Program-made: the position numbers and the translations under genes
Part shown: piece after piece, positions 59,944-64,000 of the stretch
Numbering within the stretch: position 1 is the stretch's first letter
Layout of the letters: each line of letters begins with the position of its first letter
The notes under the pieces: generated by a model
Databases searched by the model: none
Seen by the model: only the letters and a program-made list of their open reading frames with translations
What the model was told of the DNA's origin: nothing
Origin: Mycolicibacterium rufum
Lineage (GTDB): Bacteria; Actinomycetota; Actinomycetes; Mycobacteriales; Mycobacteriaceae
Assembly (NCBI RefSeq): GCF_022374875.2
Contig: NZ_CP092427.2
Span: 4,402,001-4,466,000, forward strand
Length of the DNA: 64,000 nt
Reading direction: 5' to 3'

Positions 59944-61752
59944 ATGAGTGGGAAGTCCGGCAAACGGAGCAGTGTCGGTGTGCTCGACATCGCGGGTCAG
60001 GTACCGGGACTGCTGATGGACACGCCCACGATCCTGCAGGGGGTCGTGACCGGATTCCTGGCCCGCCCGACGGCAAAGACGTCCATCGGCAAGGTGTTCC
60101 AGGACCGCGCGGCCCGCTACGCGGACAAGGTGTTCATCAAGTTCGAGGACATCGAGCTGACCTACGGCGAGGCCAACGAGACCGTCAACCGCTACGCCGC
60201 GGTGCTGGCCTCGCGCGGCGTCGGGCACGGCGACGTCGTCGGCGTCATGCTGCGCAACTCCCCGGACTCCGTGCTGCTGATGCTCGCCGCGGTCAAGTGC
60301 GGCGCCATCGCCGGGATGATCAACTACCACCAGCGCGGCGACGTGCTCTCCCACAGCCTCGGTCTGCTCGAGGCGAAGGTCGTCGTCGCCGAAGTCGACC
60401 TCGTCGAGCCGATCAACGAGAGCGGCGCGGACACCTCCGGCCTGGTCACCGTCGACGAGATGAAGCAGAAGGCGCAGGGCGCCCCGACCACCAACCCGGC
60501 CACCACGTCGGCGGTGCTCGCCAAGGACAAGGCGTTCTACATCTTCACCTCGGGCACCACCGGCATGCCGAAGGCCAGCGTGATGACCCACTACCGGTGG
60601 CTGCGCGCGCTCGCCGGTTTCGGTGGCCTCGGCATGCGGCTGAACAGCAACGACACCCTGTACTGCTGCCTGCCGCTCTACCACAACAACGCGCTGACCG
60701 TCGCGCTGTCGTCGGTGCTGAACTCCGGCGCGACGCTGGCGCTGGGCAAATCGTTCTCGGCGTCCAAGTTCTGGGACGACGTGATCCGCTACGAGGCCAC
60801 CGCGTTCGTCTACATCGGCGAGATCTGCACCTATCTGCTCGGCAAGGAGGAGAAGCCCACCGACCGTCAGCACAAGGTGCGGGTCATCGCCGGCAACGGA
60901 CTGCGGCCGGCGATCTGGGACGAGTTCACCGAGCGTTTCGGCATCAAGCGGGTGTGCGAGTTCTACGCGGCCAGCGAGGGCAACACCGCGTTCGTCAACG
61001 TGCTCAACATCGACAAGACCACCGGGATCTGCCCCACCCCGGTTGCGTTCGTCGAGTACGACGAGGAGACCGGGGACCCCAAGCGCGACGAGAACGGCCG
61101 GCTGCGCAAGGTCAAGAACGGCCAGCCCGGTCTGCTGCTGTCCAAGGTCAGCAACTTCCAGCCCTTCGACGGCTACACCGACAAGGAGGCCACCGAGAAG
61201 AAGCTGGTGCGCGACGCCTTCAAGGAGGGCGATGTCTGGTTCAACACCGGCGACCTGATGCGCGCCCAGGGCTTCGGGCACGCCGCGTTCACCGACCGGC
61301 TCGGCGACACGTTCCGGTGGAAGGGCGAGAACGTCGCCACCACCGAGGTCGAGGCGGCGATCTCCACCGACCCGCAGGTCGAGGAGGCCACCGTGTTCGG
61401 GGTCGAGGTGCCCGGCGCGGGCGGCCGGGCCGGGATGGCGGCGGTGCAGCTCAAAGAGGGCCAGGAGTTCGACGGGAAGTCGCTGGCCAAGGCGGCCTTC
61501 GACAAGCTGCCCGGTTACGCGGTGCCGCTGTTCGTCCGGGTGGTCGAGGAACTGGCGCACACCTCGACGTTCAAGTCGCAGAAGGGCGACCTGCGCAAGG
61601 AGGGCTACGGCAAGGCCTCCGGCGACGACGACGATTCCGAGGACGTCGAGATCGACGACCCGATCTACGTGCTGTCCGGCAAGGACGAGGGCTACGTGCC
61701 GTTCTACGACGAGTACCCCGAAGAGGTCGCGGCCGGCAAGAAGCCCAAGTAA
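59944..61752 (+). CDS. fadD6: Long-chain fatty-acyl-CoA synthetase FadD6
   Basis: A 602-residue FATP/very-long-chain acyl-CoA synthetase type enzyme. AMP-binding FTSGTTGMPKASVM near 201-214; ASEGNTAFVNV and WFNTGDLMRAQGFGHAAFTDRLGDTFRWKGENV (in parts near 431-460) follow. Lys-rich end. AGGAGGAGC precedes ATG 59944. Rv1206 equivalent; activates exogenous fatty acids. Confidence 0.95.
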   Translation: MSGKSGKRSSVGVLDIAGQVPGLLMDTPTILQGVVTGFLARPTAKTSIGKVFQDRAARYADKVFIKFEDIELTYGEANETVNRYAAVLASRGVGHGDVVGVMLRNSPDSVLLMLAAVKCGAIAGMINYHQRGDVLSHSLGLLEAKVVVAEVDLVEPINESGADTSGLVTVDEMKQKAQGAPTTNPATTSAVLAKDKAFYIFTSGTTGMPKASVMTHYRWLRALAGFGGLGMRLNSNDTLYCCLPLYHNNALTVALSSVLNSGATLALGKSFSASKFWDDVIRYEATAFVYIGEICTYLLGKEEKPTDRQHKVRVIAGNGLRPAIWDEFTERFGIKRVCEFYAASEGNTAFVNVLNIDKTTGICPTPVAFVEYDEETGDPKRDENGRLRKVKNGQPGLLLSKVSNFQPFDGYTDKEATEKKLVRDAFKEGDVWFNTGDLMRAQGFGHAAFTDRLGDTFRWKGENVATTEVEAAISTDPQVEEATVFGVEVPGAGGRAGMAAVQLKEGQEFDGKSLAKAAFDKLPGYAVPLFVRVVEELAHTSTFKSQKGDLRKEGYGKASGDDDDSEDVEIDDPIYVLSGKDEGYVPFYDEYPEEVAAGKKPK

Positions 61753-61764
61753 TCGCAGGGTCCG

Positions 61765-61770
61765 TAGCCT
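61765..61770 (+). promoter_or_regulatory. folP2: -10 element of folP2
   Basis: TAGCCT, 7 bases, then GTG 61778. GGGAGG in between is too close to serve as a ribosome site. Confidence 0.5.
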
Positions 61771-61777
61771 GGGAGGC

Positions 61778-62653
61778 GTGCAGTCGACGTTTCTCGGGCG
61801 CCCGGTGGCGGGGGACCGCGCGCTGATCATGGCGATCGTGAACCGGACGCCGGACTCGTTCTACGACCGCGGCGCCACGTTCACCGACGAGGCCGCCAAG
61901 CAGGCGGCCCACCGCGTGGTCGCCGACGGCGCCGACATCGTCGACGTCGGTGGGGTCAAGGCCGGGCCGGGGCAGACCGTCGGCGTCGACGAGGAGATCG
62001 CCCGCGTCGTCCCGTTCATCGAGTGGCTGCGCGCCACCTTCCCGGACCAGCTGATCAGCGTCGACACCTGGCGCGCCGAGGTGGCCAAGCAGGCCTGCGC
62101 GGCCGGTGCGGACCTGATCAACGACACCTGGGGTGGCGCCGATCCCGACCTGGCGGCCGTCGCCGCCGAGTTCGACGCGGGCCTGGTGTGTTCGCACACC
62201 GGCGGTGCGGTGCCCCGGACCCGTCCGTTCCGGGTGAACTACGGGATCACCGAGCGCGGCGTGGTCGACGACGTGCTGGCCGAGGTGACCACGGCGGCCG
62301 AGCGGGCGGTGGCGCTGGGCGTGCGCCGGGACGGCATCGTCATCGATCCGACCCACGATTTCGGCAAGAACACTTACCACGGTCTTAGTTTGTTGCGCCA
62401 CGTAAAAGAGCTTGTAAACACTGGATGGCCCGTCCTGATGGCGCTGAGCAACAAGGATTTCGTCGGGGAGACTCTGGGGGTGGGACTCACCGACCGCCTC
62501 GAGGGCACCCTGGCTGCGACGGCGCTCGCCGCCGCCGACGGTGCCGCGATGTTCCGGGTGCACGAGGTGGGTCCCACACGTCGGGTACTGGAGATGGTGG
62601 CGTCGATCCACGGCGTCCGTCCACCGCAACGCACGGTGAGAGGACTGGCATGA
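61778..62653 (+). CDS. folP2: Dihydropteroate-synthase homologue FolP2
   Basis: A 291-residue TIM-barrel protein of the DHPS family: MAIVNRTPDSFYDRGA (near 18-33), DIVDVGGVKAGPG, LISVDTWRAEVA, DLINDTWGG. In FolP2 the canonical DHPS sulfa/pABA loop residues differ and the mycobacterial proteins lack DHPS activity; a role linked to gpgS (ATGA overlap) is plausible. Start GTG 61778. Confidence 0.9.
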   Translation: MQSTFLGRPVAGDRALIMAIVNRTPDSFYDRGATFTDEAAKQAAHRVVADGADIVDVGGVKAGPGQTVGVDEEIARVVPFIEWLRATFPDQLISVDTWRAEVAKQACAAGADLINDTWGGADPDLAAVAAEFDAGLVCSHTGGAVPRTRPFRVNYGITERGVVDDVLAEVTTAAERAVALGVRRDGIVIDPTHDFGKNTYHGLSLLRHVKELVNTGWPVLMALSNKDFVGETLGVGLTDRLEGTLAATALAAADGAAMFRVHEVGPTRRVLEMVASIHGVRPPQRTVRGLA

Positions 62654-63609
62654 CGGTGTTGTCTGATCGCGTCACGGACATGGTCGCCGAGGGGATGGCC
62701 GCGCACCCGTGGCTGACCGATCACAGCTGGAGCAGGCCGTCCTGGACGGTCGCCGAACTCGAGGCCGCCAAGAAGGGCCGGACGGTCTCGGTCGTGCTGC
62801 CCGCGCTGAACGAGGAGGAGACCGTCGCCGGCGTGGTCGAGACGATCACCCCGCTGCTCGGCGGCCTGGTCGACGAACTGATCGTGCTGGATTCCGGTTC
62901 CACCGACGACACCGAGATCCGTGCGGTCGCGGCGGGCGCCCGGGTGGTCAGCCGCGAGGTCGCGCTGCCCGAGGTGTCCGCGCAGCCCGGTAAGGGCGAG
63001 GTGCTGTGGCGCTCGCTGGCCGCGACCACCGGCGACCTGATCGCGTTCGTCGACTCCGACCTGCTCGACCCCGATCCGATGTTCGTGCCCAAGTTGCTCG
63101 GCCCGCTGCTCACCACCGAGGGCGTGCACCTGGTCAAAGGGTTCTACCGGCGCCCGCTCAAGGTCAGCGGCCGTGAGGACGCCAACGGCGGCGGCCGCGT
63201 CACCGAGCTGGTGGCCCGCCCGCTGCTGGCGGCGCTGCGGCCCGAGCTGTCGTGCCTGTACCAGCCGCTGGGCGGCGAGTACGCCGGCACCCGCGAGCTG
63301 CTGACCGCGGTGCCGTTCGCGCCCGGTTACGGCGTGGAGATCGGTCTGCTCGTCGACGCCTACGACCGGCTGGGCCTGGACGCGATCGCCCAGGTCAACC
63401 TCGGGGTGCGCAGCCACCGCAACCGTCCGCTGACCGAGTTGGCCTCGATGAGCCGCCAGGTCATCGCCACGCTGCTGCAGCGCTGCGGGATCCCGGACTC
63501 CGGCGTCGGGCTCACCCAGTTCTTCGCCGACGGCGAGGACTACACGCCGCGGACGTCGTCGGTGTCGCTCGACGACCGGCCGCCGATGATCACGCTGCGC
63601 CCCCGCTGA
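62650..63609 (+). CDS. gpgS: Glucosyl-3-phosphoglycerate synthase GpgS
   Basis: A 319-residue GT-A, GT81-family enzyme (Rv1208). It transfers glucose from UDP-Glc to 3-phosphoglycerate, first step of the methylglucose lipopolysaccharide pathway. SVVLPALNEEETVAGVV near 47-63, metal motif VDSD with D135/D137, and ELSCLYQPLGGEYAGTREL near 201-219. Start overlaps the folP2 stop in ATGA. Confidence 0.95.
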   Translation: MTVLSDRVTDMVAEGMAAHPWLTDHSWSRPSWTVAELEAAKKGRTVSVVLPALNEEETVAGVVETITPLLGGLVDELIVLDSGSTDDTEIRAVAAGARVVSREVALPEVSAQPGKGEVLWRSLAATTGDLIAFVDSDLLDPDPMFVPKLLGPLLTTEGVHLVKGFYRRPLKVSGREDANGGGRVTELVARPLLAALRPELSCLYQPLGGEYAGTRELLTAVPFAPGYGVEIGLLVDAYDRLGLDAIAQVNLGVRSHRNRPLTELASMSRQVIATLLQRCGIPDSGVGLTQFFADGEDYTPRTSSVSLDDRPPMITLRPR

Positions 63610-63657
63610 CGGGCTGGTCGCCTCCGGTTTGTCACCGCCGTCGGGCAGTATCGACGT

Positions 63658-63966
63658 GTGACGCTCGTTCTGCTCTACCTCGTGGTGCTCGTGCTGGTCG
63701 GGATCGTGCTGTTCGCGATCGGCAGTGTGCTGTTCGGCCGAGGCGAGGTGCTGCCCCCGCTGCCGCAGGCGACGACGGCCACCGTGCTGCCCGCGACCGA
63801 TGTCACCGGCGCCGACGTCGACGCCCTCAAGTTCACCCAGACGCTGCGCGGCTACAAGGCCAGTGAGGTCGACTGGGTGCTCGAGCGGCTGGGTCGCGAG
63901 ATCGACGACCTGCGCGACGAACTGGCGGCGCTGCGGACCCGCGAAACCGCGGGCGGCGAGGGGTGA
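63658..63966 (+). CDS. Small membrane protein with DivIVA-like domain (Rv1209 type)
   Basis: A 102-residue protein. N-terminal helix (about 2-24) then a DivIVA-domain fragment (FTQTLRGYKASEVDWVLERL near 60-79) and a coiled coil (about 80-95). Anchors to the membrane; its partner is unknown. Start GTG 63658. The stop overlaps the start of tagA in GTGA. Confidence 0.85.
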   Translation: MTLVLLYLVVLVLVGIVLFAIGSVLFGRGEVLPPLPQATTATVLPATDVTGADVDALKFTQTLRGYKASEVDWVLERLGREIDDLRDELAALRTRETAGGEG

Positions 63967-64000
63967 GCGACGCCCCGTCCGACGACCGGGTCCGGTGCGG
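63963..64000 (+). CDS. tagA: 3-Methyladenine DNA glycosylase I (TagA), first codons only
   Basis: GTG 63963 overlaps the preceding stop; 12 codons are visible (VSDAPSDDRVRC) before the window ends. The RVRC run fits the RCGW start of TagA, and the position matches Rv1210. Identification rests mostly on synteny. Confidence 0.55.
   Translation, partial: MSDAPSDDRVRC

Noticed and set aside
1..64000. tRNA, rRNA, CRISPR arrays, insertion sequences, prophage or toxin-antitoxin modules
   Set aside because: No tRNA-like folds, regularly spaced repeats, transposase motifs or phage genes were seen; the only recombinase-like gene is a degenerate domain. The small operon at 8297-8757 was considered as toxin-antitoxin but shows no known motif.

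Overview
The window is chromosomal DNA from a fast-growing, free-living type of Mycobacterium (Mycolicibacterium). The evidence is very high GC, dense gene packing, many GTG starts, and gene order that follows the Mycobacterium tuberculosis Rv1156-Rv1210 segment: HhH-GPD protein, Ala/Pro-rich secreted proteins, pimE, phhB-like, mutT2, typA, lpqW, mshB, fbiC, fdxC, a dapC-type aminotransferase, pruC-pruA-pruB, fadD36, dapD, dapE, LOG, fadD6, folP2, gpgS and tagA. The Rv comparisons come from memory of the families, not from a search. I see no rRNA, tRNA, insertion sequence, prophage or CRISPR array.

Layout. 1-6.0 kb (minus): two Na+/solute symporters, each preceded by a small DUF485-type membrane protein, and a LytS/LytTR two-component system. 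6.0-9.0 kb: accessory DNA with two overlapping FMN-barrel genes, a methyltransferase, a decayed flavin-barrel fragment and a two-gene micro-operon whose first gene has an amber at codon 3. 9.0-14.7 kb: HhH-GPD protein, a degenerate serine recombinase, nitroreductase, DUF1059 protein, two secreted Ala/Pro-rich proteins, pimE, pterin dehydratase and mutT2. 14.7-22.4 kb: an inserted island where M. tuberculosis has narGHJI: a membrane protein, a PucR regulator and a five-gene catabolic operon (permease, two SDRs, ureohydrolase, deacetylase-fold hydrolase). 22.5-32 kb: typA, lpqW, a ClC channel, mshB, a new 35-codon gene and fbiC. 32-37 kb: FAH hydrolase, small stress-type proteins, YceI, and a TetR-controlled MFS pump. 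37-46.7 kb: fdxC, aminotransferase, proline catabolism with its regulator, Nudix, fadD36, VOC protein and an M15 peptidase lipoprotein. 46.7-53.8 kb: MFS, ROK regulator, dapD, then LysR, APC permease and a probable (R)-selective amine transaminase. 53.8-64 kb: DUF202 pair, dapE, an ABC-F protein with an apparent translational attenuator, a STAND ATPase, LOG, fadD6, folP2, gpgS, a DivIVA-like protein and the first codons of tagA.

The genes serve several linked jobs. PimE and LpqW belong to mannolipid synthesis, MshB to mycothiol, FbiC to coenzyme F420, the aminotransferase, DapD and DapE to meso-diaminopimelate, and GpgS to methylglucose lipopolysaccharide. Nitrogen and carbon scavenging is prominent: proline, an agmatine-like guanidino compound, an amine, and short carboxylates.

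Two DNA-level themes recur. Many genes have a TANNNT -10 hexamer 6-8 bases before the start codon, as expected for leaderless mRNAs. Convergent gene pairs are separated by strong hairpins, and one 60-bp palindrome type recurs at a gene start and, in part, inside a reading frame. The best candidates for new biology are the ABC-F attenuator, the transaminase operon and the ureohydrolase/deacetylase operon.
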